A stretch of DNA of 64,000 bases from Streptomyces katrae (GTDB taxonomy: Bacteria; Actinomycetota; Actinomycetes; Streptomycetales; Streptomycetaceae), in the NCBI RefSeq assembly GCF_000717655.1, contig NZ_JNZY01000008.1, positions 62,001 through 126,000 on the forward strand, read 5' to 3'. A model generated the notes under the pieces. It saw only the letters and a list, made by a program, of their open reading frames with translations, did no database searches and was not told the origin of the DNA. This document shows, piece after piece, positions 11,508-20,222 of this stretch (positions are counted from its first letter, which is position 1; each line of letters begins with the position of its first letter). A program made the translations under genes and the position numbers.

Positions 11508-12509
11508 ATGGATCCGGACGAAGCTCTGCGTCGGATCGCCTTCCTCCTCGAATGGCGCGGCGCGTCCCCGTACCGGGTGCGGGCCTTCCACACGGCGGCC
11601 GACGCCGTCCGCGACCTGCCATCGGGTCCGGTGGACGCCGCCGAGGCCCGACAGCTGCGTGGGGTGGGCCCGGTCACCGCGGAGGTGATCGCCCAGGCAT
11701 CGACCGGCGCGGTACCGCGCTACCTGGCCCGCCTGGAGGCCGAAGCCGACCGGAACGCCCGTGCCGGCTGGGACCTGGCGGCTGCGAGTACCGGGGACTG
11801 CCACCTGCACTCCGACTGGTCGGACGGCGGCAGCCCGCTCGAGGACATGGCCGAGGCGGCCCGCGCCCTGGGCCACCAATGGGCTGTTCTGACCGATCAT
11901 TCGCCGCGGCTGACGATCGCCCACGGCCTGAGCCGGGACCGCCTCAAACGCCAGCTGGAGGCCGTGGCCGCCGTGAATTCCAGGATGGGCGCAGGCTTCC
12001 GGCTGCTCACCGGCATCGAGTGCGACATCCTCGAGGACGGCTCGCTCGACCAGGACGAAGACCTGCTCGGACGGCTCGACATCGTCGTGGCGTCTGTGCA
12101 CTCCAAGCTCCGCTCGGAACCTGAGCCGATGACCGCCCGCCTGCTGGCTGCGGTGCGCAACCCGCGCGTCGACGTCCTGGGGCACTGCACGGGACGGATC
12201 ATCACCGGTCGGGGGCGCCCGCAGTCCCGCTTCGACGCCGAGGCCGTGTTCGCCGCGTGCGCGGAAGCGGGTACCGCGGTGGAGATCAACTGCCGGCCCG
12301 AACGACGGGACCCCCCGGACGACCTGCTCGTGCAGGCCGCCGCCGCGGGCTGCCGGTTCGCCGTGGACACCGACGCCCACGCCCCGGAACAGCTGCACTG
12401 GCAGAGCTCCGGTTACGCACGCGCGGCGCGGATCGGCCTGGGCGCCGACCGGCTGATCACGACCTGGTCGCTCGGCCGGCTGCTGGCGACCAGAAGCGGC
12501 AGTCAGTGA
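11508..12509 (+). CDS. PHP-domain metal-dependent phosphoesterase with N-terminal helix-hairpin-helix
   Basis: 333 residues. Start ATG behind TGGAGGC. Residues 1-70 resemble the helix-hairpin-helix part of X-family DNA polymerases (NPYRVRAF-like SPYRVRAFHTAADAV, then LRGVGPVTAEVI). From about 100 the PHP domain shows its metal ligands: CHLHSDWSDGG, LTDHSPRL, GIECDIL, VASVHSK, VLGHCTGRI and DTDAHAPEQLH. This is the architecture of the C-terminal half of bacterial PolX, without the polymerase core. Expected activity is Mn- or Zn-dependent phosphoester hydrolysis, possibly on DNA ends; a direct role in repair is inferred. The gene stands alone, convergent with the HATPase gene. Confidence 0.85.
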   Translation: MDPDEALRRIAFLLEWRGASPYRVRAFHTAADAVRDLPSGPVDAAEARQLRGVGPVTAEVIAQASTGAVPRYLARLEAEADRNARAGWDLAAASTGDCHLHSDWSDGGSPLEDMAEAARALGHQWAVLTDHSPRLTIAHGLSRDRLKRQLEAVAAVNSRMGAGFRLLTGIECDILEDGSLDQDEDLLGRLDIVVASVHSKLRSEPEPMTARLLAAVRNPRVDVLGHCTGRIITGRGRPQSRFDAEAVFAACAEAGTAVEINCRPERRDPPDDLLVQAAAAGCRFAVDTDAHAPEQLHWQSSGYARAARIGLGADRLITTWSLGRLLATRSGSQ

Positions 12510-12668
12510 TCTACCCGCCTTCCGCCCTCCGAACAGGCTCGCGCCGCTGCCGTGACGCTGTGATCAAGGTGATGACAACCGGGCTGTGCAGGTGGGATCG
12601 ACGATCTGCGGATCCGGAGCGGTCTCCACCTTCATGTTGCGGCGGCCCTGCCAGACCTGAGAGAACGT

Positions 12669-13073
12669 CTAGGTACCGCCCAGGTGGACGTGGATGGTCT
12701 TGCCGCCCTGCTCTCCGAGGTGGCGTACGGAGACCTCTGTGCCGAGCCGGTTGACGAGGTGCCAACCCCATCCGCCTTCGCCCTGCGGACCGGGGTTTCG
12801 GGGCCGGGGATCGGCACTGCTCGTGTCGCTGACATCGACGTCCAGGCCGCCGTCGGTTGTCCTGCGCAGTTCCAGCACGCAGCCTCCGGACGTGTGCCGG
12901 ACGGCGTTGGTGACCAGCTCGCTGATCACCAGCAGGGCCGTGTCGCGTGCGACGGGCGCGAACGCGCGGTCGCCCGCGTCGGACGGCCCCAAGAAGCCGC
13001 GCGCTGCGCTCCTCGCAGCAGCTGCGGCACCCGGACCGTTCAGCTCCAGGTGCAGGATCGGGAGGAGGGGCAT
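12669..13073 (-). CDS. HATPase-domain ATP-binding protein (anti-sigma-like)
   Basis: 134 residues from the ATG at 13073 (GGAG 10 bp upstream). A longer frame upstream lacks family features. It is a minimal GHKL fold: N-box VISELVTNAVRHT near residues 50-62, a DVDVSDTS G1-like segment with Asp, and the glycine loop GEGGWGWHLVNRL near 100. Such single-domain ATP-binding proteins of actinomycetes are RsbW-like; they may bind sigma factors or phosphorylate STAS antagonists. The partner is unknown; the two STAS proteins of this window are candidates. Confidence 0.82.
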   Translation of the reverse strand: MPLLPILHLELNGPGAAAAARSAARGFLGPSDAGDRAFAPVARDTALLVISELVTNAVRHTSGGCVLELRRTTDGGLDVDVSDTSSADPRPRNPGPQGEGGWGWHLVNRLGTEVSVRHLGEQGGKTIHVHLGGT

Positions 13074-13476
13074 GGATCGGCTCCGAAAGCCCAGGGCGTA
13101 CCGGGTGTGACGCCCTCCGTTGTGCCCCTGCCCCCTCCGGCCCAGCCCAGTCGCACACCCGGCGGATACGGAAGCCATCAGGGCGGCGGCCCCCTCCCGT
13201 AACACGTTCGGCTCAGCTGCTCTTGTCCCGGGACGGACGAAGGGCCTGACCGGACGCCCGTACTCAGGGGAAGGTGCGCCGCGGGGGCTCGGCCCTGCAG
13301 GCGCCTGCCCCGCGCTGCCGAGGTTCCGGGGTTCCGGCCCTCGTTGCCGCCAGGAGTGGAGACCGTAGAGCAGTGCCGGCCAGGGTCTGTGTCAGGGCCC
13401 AAGCCCCGCGCCCATTCCGGCCGGTAGACACCCGCTCAGGGCGGTCACTGCGCCTCCGACGCCTGCACTTGCGTCG
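13074..13476. other. Intergenic region between HATPase and DUF6480 genes
   Basis: No recognisable coding sequence. Short frames on both strands have no family match and poor codon pattern. Presumably contains the promoter of the HATPase gene and the 3' end of the DUF6480 transcript. No strong hairpin seen. Confidence 0.3.
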
Positions 13477-13707
13477 TCACATGGCCAGCACGATCCCGTA
13501 GACGAGGAAGAAGAGCGCCACGAGGGCCACGACGGTCACGATGATCGCGAGCGGCCCCTTGGACCAGCCGCGTTTGAGCGGGCGGTACGGTCCGGCACCG
13601 GAGGCGGTGCTCGACTCGGCGGGAGGGGTCTCACCGGGCGGCACCGAGCCGCCCGGTTCCAGACCGGGACTCGTGCGGGGATCAGGATCCGGTGTGTTGG
13701 TACTCAT
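13477..13707 (-). CDS. DUF6480 family small membrane protein
   Basis: 76 residues. The N-terminal 45 residues are Pro/Asp/Ser-rich and disordered (MSTNTPDPDPRTSPGLEPGG, then PPGETPPAESS), the pattern of the Streptomyces DUF6480 family. A basic turn (RPLKRGWSKGP) precedes one transmembrane helix at about 53-75 (LAIIVTVVALVALFFLVYGIVLAM). Function unknown. No classical ribosome site is evident; the ATG at 13707 follows GGGGACACGCCGGGC. Confidence 0.8.
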   Translation of the reverse strand: MSTNTPDPDPRTSPGLEPGGSVPPGETPPAESSTASGAGPYRPLKRGWSKGPLAIIVTVVALVALFFLVYGIVLAM

Positions 13708-13787
13708 GCCCGGCGTGTCCCCGAAATCAGGACGTGCATGCCCGGCCGGGCGGCCACCGCGACGTTACGTTCGGTGAGCACCGACCA

Positions 13788-14306
13788 TCAGGAGAGTCCT
13801 GCGCCGTGAGCGTTCAATCGTTGCAGGAGCTGGGGCCGGTGCAGCACGGCGATGCCTTCGAGAAGGTCGGGGTGGCGCAGCAGGGCGGCGGCTTCGCTGT
13901 CGAGGGCGCTGGGGTGGGTCAATCGTTGCAGGCTGCCGGTTTCGGTGTGGTGCTCGGTGGTCGCCAGGGCCTGGTGGGCGCGTGTGGCCAGGGCAGGCTC
14001 GGCAAGGAGGCAGGCTGCCCAGCTGACGACGGTTTCGTCGACCCAGGTCCGCCAGGCGGTGTCGGTTTCGTCGTCGTGCGGTTCGCATCCGGTGAGCCAG
14101 TCCAGCCGATGAGATCCGCTGGGGGCGAGCAGGTGGAGCAGCTGGACGTCCATCCTGGTCGGGTAGCACAGGGCTGCCGCGAGCGCGGTGGCCTGGCGGG
14201 CCTGGGCCTCGGCCAGCGCGCGGCTGAGCGCCCCCGTCGGGGGCTGGTAGGCCGCCGTGAGCCAGCGGGCGGATGAGGCTATGAGCGCAGTCAGGTCGGC
14301 GAACAC
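13788..14306 (-). CDS. Hypothetical protein, 172 aa
   Basis: GTG start, with GAGGA about 12 bp upstream. High third-position GC supports coding. The product is helical and Ala/Leu-rich, without signal peptide or transmembrane segment; it has conserved-looking stretches such as MDVQLLHLLAPSGSHRLDWLTG and TAWRTWVDETVVSWAACLLAEP. I recognise no family. Likely a soluble cytoplasmic protein of unknown role; neighbours are DUF6480 downstream and an HATPase gene upstream on the same strand. Confidence 0.6.
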   Translation of the reverse strand: MFADLTALIASSARWLTAAYQPPTGALSRALAEAQARQATALAAALCYPTRMDVQLLHLLAPSGSHRLDWLTGCEPHDDETDTAWRTWVDETVVSWAACLLAEPALATRAHQALATTEHHTETGSLQRLTHPSALDSEAAALLRHPDLLEGIAVLHRPQLLQRLNAHGAGLS

Positions 14307-14587
14307 GGGCGATCGGTCCTCAGGGGCGAGCTCCCCGGGATCGGCGGACCGGCGGCGAGCTGTTCTGTACGGAGCCGCGCTGCCCCGTTCGTGACCGACC
14401 AGTCTAGGCGGCCGACGCGCCGCGAGAGGTGACCCACGTCACGATGCCCGACCGGCTTGCCGAGGGCAGCTGACCCTCCCGGCCCGGCGCAATGCCGCAG
14501 CTCGCGGGCGGCAGGTCTGCATGACGTGGATATCGGGGCCCGCACCAGCGGCCCGGGCAGATGCTTGGGGGGATGGTTTTGTAGTCG

Positions 14588-15052
14588 CTACAGGTCGTGA
14601 GTGCACTGGTGGGCATCGACGAGCAGGACGACCGCAGTGATCCGTTTCCCGGTGGGCTCCCGGTAGATCTTGAAGCCCTTGGCTGAGGCGATGACGACTT
14701 CCAGGCCGTGCTGTCCGATCCGGAGGGGGTCCGGGGGCAGGATGGCAGGCGGGGTGGGGTTGCTGTCCCAGACGCTCACTTCGAGGCAGCCGCCGATCAC
14801 TTCAAGGGTCAGCCGGTTCGGGCCAGGCGCGTACTTGCGGGCGTTGGTCACCAGTTCGCTGACGATCAACTCCACCACTTCGACGGCGCGGGCGGAAACC
14901 GGCAGACCGTCGAGGATCTGCACCTCGTCGAGGAACGAGCGGGCCAGGCGGCGGGCATCAGCGATCCTCTCCCACTCGTTGAGCAGGAAGGAGGCGGCGA
15001 TCGGACCGGGGCGGGACGGTTCGGGCTGCTCGTCTGTACCGACACCGCCCAT
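14588..15052 (-). CDS. HATPase-domain ATP-binding protein (anti-sigma-like)
   Basis: 154 residues. After a variable N-terminus, residues about 30-150 form a GHKL ATPase module: N-box LIVSELVTNARKYAPG, then SVWDSNPTPP with the conserved Asp, and a degenerate glycine loop RIGQHGLEVVIASAKG. Similar to RsbW-type regulators and clearly distinct from the HATPase at 12669. Expected to bind ATP and a sigma factor or STAS antagonist. The start at 15052 is provisional; no strong ribosome site is visible. Confidence 0.8.
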   Translation of the reverse strand: MGGVGTDEQPEPSRPGPIAASFLLNEWERIADARRLARSFLDEVQILDGLPVSARAVEVVELIVSELVTNARKYAPGPNRLTLEVIGGCLEVSVWDSNPTPPAILPPDPLRIGQHGLEVVIASAKGFKIYREPTGKRITAVVLLVDAHQCTHDL

Positions 15053-15547
15053 TACGCCGCCTACTTGCTTCCCGCCATGTCTCCCATAGCTCGCACTCTA
15101 CGGTCTGTCGCATACAAGCGCACCGAACGCGTGGTGGTCCGGGACCTGACCCCGCGGCCGCCCGCCGGCACGGACACCCGATGAGGCCGACACGAATGGC
15201 AAAAGGTCTGGACTGGGCTTCGGTTCGTCGGCAGCCGCCCCCGCGCGTAACACGTCGGCGGGTCGGCTACGGGAGGCCGGCAAGTGACCGGCCCAGTGCC
15301 CCCGCCGACGGCCGACGGCCGGGGCGCAGTCCGTTCGTCCCCAGTTCAGTTGGGCAATTCGGAGTAAGAGGGGGGCTGAAAAGGAAGACGAAGCAGTCGT
15401 TTCGCCTCGCGAGTCCGAGGAATGGTGCAGGTCACCGCCCCTTTGGCGCAGGTGCGGCCGACACGCTGAGCGGAGCGGAACCAGGCTGCTGTGCGCGTCG
15501 CACGATTCACTGGGTGGCCAGCAACCTCCGAAAGAAAGGCGCTACCC
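15053..15547. other. Divergent intergenic region between HATPase and hemerythrin genes
   Basis: No gene recognised. A purine-rich, less GC-rich patch (AAAAGGAAGACGAAGCAG) lies at about 15379-15396. It should carry the hemerythrin promoter; no SigB-type pair with correct spacing was found. Confidence 0.3.
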
Positions 15548-16114
15548 ATGGGACACGGCGGTGACGTGATCGCGGAGCTGATGACCGACCACCAGGAGGT
15601 CGAGGAACTTTTCGCGAACATCGAGGAAATGCCCTCCGGTGACGCCCGCAGAAAGATGTACGCCGACCAGGTCACCATGGAACTCGTCCGGCATTCGGTA
15701 GCCGAGGAGGCGTACCTGTACCCCGCCGTACGCAAGCACGTGCCGAACGGCGACAGCATGGCCGACAAGGAACTGGAGGATCACGCCGCCGCGGAACGCA
15801 TCATGAAGGAACTGGAGGGATGCGACGCCGATCATCCCCGGTTCGACGAGCTCGTCATGAAGCTGATGACGGAGATCCGCAGCCACGTGAACGACGAGGA
15901 GAACAATCTGTTTCCTCGCCTGCGGCAGGCGTGTTCCACGGAGATGCTGGAGAAGCTCGGCGACAAAGTGCGCCAGGCCAAGAAGACGGCTCCCACGCGT
16001 CCACACCCGTCCGCCCCGGACAAGCCGCCCGCCAACAAGCTTCTCGCCCCGGGGGTCGGGCTCGTCGACCGCCTGCGTGACGCGATGAGCGGGCGAGGCA
16101 AAGAACCCTCCTGA
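15548..16114 (+). CDS. Hemerythrin-domain protein
   Basis: 188 residues, start ATG behind GAAAGAAAGG. Residues about 5-135 are a hemerythrin HHE four-helix bundle: MTDHQEVEELF, VRHSVAEEAYLYP, EDHAAAERIMKELE and VNDEENNLFPRLRQ supply the His/Glu ligands for a di-iron centre. A Lys/Pro-rich tail (about 140-188) follows. HHE proteins bind oxygen or NO, or buffer iron, and are common stress genes in Streptomyces. It is followed on the same strand by two small acidic genes that may be separately transcribed. Confidence 0.87.
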   Translation: MGHGGDVIAELMTDHQEVEELFANIEEMPSGDARRKMYADQVTMELVRHSVAEEAYLYPAVRKHVPNGDSMADKELEDHAAAERIMKELEGCDADHPRFDELVMKLMTEIRSHVNDEENNLFPRLRQACSTEMLEKLGDKVRQAKKTAPTRPHPSAPDKPPANKLLAPGVGLVDRLRDAMSGRGKEPS

Positions 16115-16180
16115 GAGTCCCGACGCCTTCGCCTCCGCCAGGCCGGGTGCCGCCGGCCTGGCGCGCACGGCTGTTTCGCC

Positions 16181-16205
16181 GTTTCGCCTGCCCTCTCGCG
16201 GGCAG
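16181..16205 (+). promoter_or_regulatory. Candidate SigB-type promoter
   Basis: GTTT at 16181-16184 and GGGCAG at 16200-16205, separated by 15 bp. The Streptomyces SigB-type consensus is GNNT-N14-16-GGGTAY, so this differs at two -10 positions. It lies 38 bp before the start of the 74-aa gene. Confidence 0.35.
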
Positions 16206-16242
16206 CCGCCCCACGGGGTCATCGAGACGGAAGGACACCGAG

Positions 16243-16467
16243 ATGACCGAGGGCACACCGGACGCCGCCGCGCGGCGGAGCCCGTACGAGCGCGCCCGCA
16301 GCAGCGAGGAACCGGGAGCCCACTCCGGCTCGGAGAGTCAGGCGCGGGAGCGCGTCGTGCCCGGCACGGCAAGCGCCCGAGAGGGATACCACCAGGCCGG
16401 CACCGGTAGCGGGGTCGGCCGGGGGACGGTTGAGAACTCTCACAGCCATGGCGAAAGGAGCGCCTGA
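16243..16467 (+). CDS. Hypothetical 74-aa hydrophilic protein
   Basis: Start ATG behind GGAAGGACACC. The product is polar, rich in Glu, Ser, Gly and Arg (MTEGTPDAAARRSPYERA), with no hydrophobic segment, and looks disordered. Its TGA stop overlaps the ATG of the next gene by one base (TGATG), so the two are translationally coupled. Function unknown. Confidence 0.65.
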   Translation: MTEGTPDAAARRSPYERARSSEEPGAHSGSESQARERVVPGTASAREGYHQAGTGSGVGRGTVENSHSHGERSA

Positions 16468-16961
16468 TGACTGAGAACCAGATGGCGGACGACGCCTATC
16501 AACCCACGGGTACCAATGAGGAGCAGGAGGACGCGGCGCCCTTGGACCTCCAGAACGCCGTGGACGAGCGCACCTACGACGACATGTTGGACGAGGGCTA
16601 CTCCCCTCCCGAAAAGCCGTTGGGTGTCACCAAATACGGCACGACGGCGGAGGAGCAGAATGCCGGCGAAACCCTGGACGAAAGGCTGTCCCAGGAGGTC
16701 CCGGACGTGGCGGAACCCGAAGGGGACGGTCTGGGGGACCTGCCCGGCGGGCAGGGAGAGCTGATGGACCCCGAGGTGGGGACCGACCGCGCCGGGCGAC
16801 TGAGGGCGCCGGACGAGGGCGCCCGTACCGACACCACCAAAGAACTGATCGCCCGGGACGAGGGCATCGACGCAGGCGCGTCGAGCGCCGAGGAGGCGGC
16901 CATGCACGTCGTCGAGGGCGGTCCCGCTGTCGAGGGCGAAGAACCGGACTCGACTGTCTGA
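16467..16961 (+). CDS. DUF5709 family protein
   Basis: 164 residues, strongly acidic. The family signature is visible: LDEGYSPPEKPLGVTKYGTT followed by ETLDERLSQEVPD, then a long disordered acidic tail. DUF5709 proteins are widespread in Streptomyces and often near stress genes; biochemical role unknown. Start overlaps the stop of the 74-aa gene. Confidence 0.85.
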   Translation: MTENQMADDAYQPTGTNEEQEDAAPLDLQNAVDERTYDDMLDEGYSPPEKPLGVTKYGTTAEEQNAGETLDERLSQEVPDVAEPEGDGLGDLPGGQGELMDPEVGTDRAGRLRAPDEGARTDTTKELIARDEGIDAGASSAEEAAMHVVEGGPAVEGEEPDSTV

Positions 16962-17102
16962 CCGGCGCCGCGCCGGCCGTCGGCGCCCGACCGCCCTGAG
17001 CGGCATCTCTCAGCACGGGCGCCACGGGGGCGCCGTGACCGCCCGACCGGCCCCCCATGGGTCGCGCGTCATCCCGTCGACCCCACCCGAGGTGGCCCCG
17101 CC

Positions 17103-17978
17103 GTGACCCCCGATCCCCGCACCACCGTTGTCGTCATCACGCACAACCGCCGCGATCAGTTGCTGCACACCCTCGACCGGCTGGCAGCGCTGCCGGAGCG
17201 GCCGCCCATGATCGTCGTCGACAACGCGTCGACCGACGGGACCCCAGAAGCGATCGCGCGGCTGCGGCCGGAGGTCACCCTCCTGGCACCCGGCCGCAAT
17301 CTCGGCGCTCCGGGCCGGAATCTGGGCGTACGCCACGCCCGGACGCCGTACGTGGCGTTCAGCGACGACGATTCGTGGTGGGAAGCGGGATCTCTGGCGC
17401 GCGCTGCTGACCTGCTGGACCGGCATGCGCGCCTCGGACTGCTCGCCGCCTCCGTCCGCGTGGGTCCCGGTGCCGACCCCGACCCCCTGAACGACCTGCT
17501 CGCCGCCTCCCCGCTCGACCGCGCCACCGATCTGCCCGGGCCGCAGGTGCTCGGCTTCCTGGCCTGCGCCGCCGTCGCCCGACGGGACGCCTACCTCCAA
17601 GCCGGCGGCTACCACCCGATCCTGTTCCTCGGCGGCGAGGAGACCCTGCTCGCCTACGACCTGAGCGCGCACGGGTGGGGAGTGTGCCACGTTCCGGACG
17701 TGGTGGCCGTGCACCGGCCGACCGGCGGGGTGCGGCCCGGCCGGCCCGCGGTCCAGCGCCGCAACGCCGCTCTCACCGCGTGGCTGCGCCGCCCGGTGGG
17801 CGTCGCCGTGGAACACACCCGCAGGCTCGCCGCGGAGTCCCCGCGCGACCCGGAAGCCCGCCAGGCACTGGCGGGAATGCTCAAACGGCTTCCGGCGGCG
17901 CTGCGCTCACGCCGTCGGCTGCCGCCGACCGTGGAGGCGGCGGCCCGCCTTCTGGACGCGGACGCAGGGCAGGCCTGA
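17103..17978 (+). CDS. Family 2 glycosyltransferase
   Basis: 291 residues, GTG start behind CGAGGTGG. GT-A fold: TTVVVITHNRRDQLLHTL, then VVDNASTDGTPEAI, and FSDDDSWW with the Asp-rich metal site near 82-87. GGEETLLAYDL is the ED-type catalytic region. No transmembrane segment, so it is a soluble sugar transferase of unknown acceptor. It stands alone, 26 kb from the glycan locus at 44-57 kb, and ends before a bidirectional terminator. Confidence 0.85.
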   Translation: MTPDPRTTVVVITHNRRDQLLHTLDRLAALPERPPMIVVDNASTDGTPEAIARLRPEVTLLAPGRNLGAPGRNLGVRHARTPYVAFSDDDSWWEAGSLARAADLLDRHARLGLLAASVRVGPGADPDPLNDLLAASPLDRATDLPGPQVLGFLACAAVARRDAYLQAGGYHPILFLGGEETLLAYDLSAHGWGVCHVPDVVAVHRPTGGVRPGRPAVQRRNAALTAWLRRPVGVAVEHTRRLAAESPRDPEARQALAGMLKRLPAALRSRRRLPPTVEAAARLLDADAGQA

Positions 17979-18029
17979 AGGGTGGTTGCGGATGATGTCA
18001 TCCCCTACGGTGAGCCGCTTGATGCGGGG

Positions 18030-18097
18030 CCCGGGAATCCCACGACGACCGCGACTCGAACGCGCACGCCGGTCGGCGACCGTCGTGGGTTCCCGGG
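18030..18097. terminator. Long inverted repeat, likely bidirectional terminator
   Basis: Arms CCCGGGAATCCCACGACG (18030-18047) and CGTCGTGGGTTCCCGGG (18081-18097) pair along 17 bp with one bulged base and a loop of about 33 nt. It lies between the convergent genes ending at 17978 and 18213. Confidence 0.65.
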
Positions 18098-18164
18098 GCG
18101 CCGATGCACTCGGCTCCTCCGGTCATGACTCGTGGTGTGGTGCGGCCATCAGCGAGTTGGGGAC

Positions 18165-18202
18165 GGGGGCGGACCTACCTCTCTCGGGATGGGTCCGCCC
18201 CC
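18165..18202 (-). terminator. Terminator hairpin after the CBM48-like gene
   Basis: Perfect 11-bp stem GGGGGCGGACC / GGTCCGCCCCC with a 16-nt loop, about 10 bp past the stop of the minus-strand gene at 18213. Confidence 0.65.
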
Positions 18203-18212
18203 GGGCATGGGA

Positions 18213-18488
18213 TCAGGTGTGCAGGAGGCTGTTCGTGCCGTCGTGGCCGTCGGCGTGGTCCTCGTCGAACCAGTAGTCACCCGCCGCGAGGTAGCGGAAG
18301 GAGTGCACCCTCTTCGCCGGCAGACCCACGGTGACGGCGCGGAAGCCGTCGGGGCGGGGCTCCAGGGTGTGGGTGCCGGGCTTCCACTCGTTGAAGTCAC
18401 CGACCACGCTGACCGGGCCGGGCGGCGTGTCGGCGGGCAGGACGAAGGTGACCTGGGCACGGTCCTTGAGCAGCTTGCGTTCGAGCAT
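18213..18488 (-). CDS. Isoamylase early-set / CBM48-like domain protein
   Basis: 91 residues, one small beta-sandwich. AQVTFVLPADTPPGPVSVVGDFNEW, positions about 11-36, and the aromatic YWFDEDHADGHDGTNS match the glycogen-binding E-set domain of AMPK-beta and isoamylases. Free-standing forms are frequent in Streptomyces and annotated as isoamylase early set domain-containing proteins. It probably binds alpha-glucan; no catalytic domain is attached. Start at 18488 follows CTCCAGGAGCTC. Confidence 0.82.
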   Translation of the reverse strand: MLERKLLKDRAQVTFVLPADTPPGPVSVVGDFNEWKPGTHTLEPRPDGFRAVTVGLPAKRVHSFRYLAAGDYWFDEDHADGHDGTNSLLHT

Positions 18489-18640
18489 GGCAGAGAGCTC
18501 CTGGAGACGGGGTGGTCTTTCCGCTCATCCTGCGGCCCTCATCGAGGTCGGGCATCCCCACGCGGCCGCCCGGGGCCACGGCTTCACCCGCCCGGCACTC
18601 CAACTGACGGGTCTGCATCCCGCAGGCCGTGAAAAATTGC

Positions 18641-19663
18641 TCAGCCGGCCGCCGCGGCCGGGCCCGGCGTCCGGAACAGGGGAACGTCCCCGATCGTCGC
18701 GTCCAGGCGCAGTCGCTTGAAACGGACCGGGTGCCGGTAGACACCGCCTCGGTCAACGGCGGTGTCGGCGCTGATCTCCGCTACCAGCTCCGGGCGGACC
18801 AAAGTCACCTCCAAGAGGTCCCGGCTGCCCCATGCAGATGTGAACCGCGTGCCGGTCCATGGGTGCTCCGGACCGGCCGCGGTCAGGTTCCCGCCGACAA
18901 GGCGGGCTGCTTCGGGGCGCAGTGGAGCGGTGCGGCCCATGGGCTGGAGGTGGCCGCAGGGGTCGTGGCGGCCCAGGAGGAGGAACCGGGGCCGGGTCAG
19001 GGCGCCGGTGATGGCTCCGATGACAGCTTCGGTGGTGTCCCGGCGTCTAAGTTTGTACCAGCCTCTGTATCCGGTTCGGTAGGGGTCGTCCATGGCTTTG
19101 ACGACGATGCCTTCCATACCGGCGACGTCGGTGCAGGACTCCAGCCACTTCTGGGCTTTGATCAAATCCGTGGTCATCGGGCAAAGGGTCCATGGGGCCT
19201 TCAGCCCGTGCGTGTCGAAAAGGGCTTCCAGGCGCAGGCGGCGTCTCCGGTAGGGGTCGTGCAGGAGCTCTTTTCCGTCTTGCTGGAGGATGTCGAAGGC
19301 GATGAAGAACGCGGGCAAGGGCCCGGCGAGCTCCCGCGCGGTGCGGCCGCGGGCGGCGGCCCGGCGTTGCAGTCCCTCGAAGGACAGCTCGCCCGTGTCG
19401 ATGTTCCAGACGACGAGCTCCCCGTCGAGGACCAAGCCGCCGGGCAACTGCGCGGCGGCGGCGGTGAGGTCCGGGAAGCGGCCCTGGACAAACCTCCCAC
19501 GCCGGGTCTGGACGAGAGGTTTGCCTGCCTCGGGGGGAGTGAACAGCAGCGCCCGGTATCCGTCGAACTTCTGCTCAAAAGCCAGCTCGCCCAGCACGCC
19601 AGGGCCTGGCACCGACTCCACGGCCTGCGCCAGCATGGGCTCCACCGGCGGTCGCAGCGTCAC
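18641..19663 (-). CDS. ligC: ATP-dependent DNA ligase, LigC type
   Basis: 340 residues. Adenylation domain with motif I EQKFDGYR (Lys32 is the expected AMP-accepting lysine), motif III LDGELVVW, FFIAFDILQ, motif IV GMEGIVVKAM and motif V GWYKLRRRDT near 210-220, followed by an OB-fold to the end. It lacks the polymerase and nuclease domains of LigD and has the length of the stand-alone LigC ligases of mycobacteria and Streptomyces, which serve as backup in end joining and repair. It seals nicks using ATP. No ku or ligD homologue adjoins it. A second, decayed ligase lies at 61.7-62.4 kb. Confidence 0.88.
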   Translation of the reverse strand: MTLRPPVEPMLAQAVESVPGPGVLGELAFEQKFDGYRALLFTPPEAGKPLVQTRRGRFVQGRFPDLTAAAAQLPGGLVLDGELVVWNIDTGELSFEGLQRRAAARGRTARELAGPLPAFFIAFDILQQDGKELLHDPYRRRRLRLEALFDTHGLKAPWTLCPMTTDLIKAQKWLESCTDVAGMEGIVVKAMDDPYRTGYRGWYKLRRRDTTEAVIGAITGALTRPRFLLLGRHDPCGHLQPMGRTAPLRPEAARLVGGNLTAAGPEHPWTGTRFTSAWGSRDLLEVTLVRPELVAEISADTAVDRGGVYRHPVRFKRLRLDATIGDVPLFRTPGPAAAAG

Positions 19664-19793
19664 CCTGAGAGCCTCCCCTTGCGCTTACGTCCGGGCTGAG
19701 GGCCGGGCCAAAACTGTGACGACGTGGGTTCGGGTCATACACGAGCAGCCGAGACGTCGGCGCCACCTTCTCCTGGAACCGTTGCAGGCGATC

Positions 19794-20222
19794 TCACCTG
19801 CGGTTGAGTGGCCCCCAGGTGCCCTGTTGCTGCTTGACCTCCTCTTCCGCTTCGGTGATCACTTTCCGATCGACCCATCCGAGCGGCTCCACGTCTCGCA
19901 CCAGGGGTTCGTTGTCGGGGCCGCGACCGGACTCCACGCCGTGCAGCAGCCACGGCCTTACCCGGCCGTCCTTCACACGCGGCAGGTGGGAGTAGTCGTA
20001 AAGACGGCGCGCGGCCCATGTGCGGAGCGGCCGCTGCCCCCACCAGTCCTCCACGTCCATGGGATTGGCCGACAGGCCCGGCAGTTCGATGCCCGTGAGC
20101 CCGTCCCGACTCGACGGCTCGCGAAAGAGATCGACCTGGGGGCCCAACGACCACCGGACGTACAGCCCCCGTCGAGTGGCGAGCATGCCGGTCAGCTCAT
20201 CCAGCGATCGAATGAGCGCCAT
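19794..20222 (-). CDS. DUF6098 family protein
   Basis: 142 residues from the ATG at 20222, which has GGGAG about 10 bp upstream; an alternative ATG at 20249 lacks a ribosome site. Recognisable blocks: IRSLDELTGML, RRGLYVRWSLGP, LTGIELPGLSANP, WAARRLYDYSHL, GRGPDNEPLVRDVEPLGW. These match a soluble family (DUF6098) common in Streptomyces, function unknown. Confidence 0.8.
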   Translation of the reverse strand: MALIRSLDELTGMLATRRGLYVRWSLGPQVDLFREPSSRDGLTGIELPGLSANPMDVEDWWGQRPLRTWAARRLYDYSHLPRVKDGRVRPWLLHGVESGRGPDNEPLVRDVEPLGWVDRKVITEAEEEVKQQQGTWGPLNRR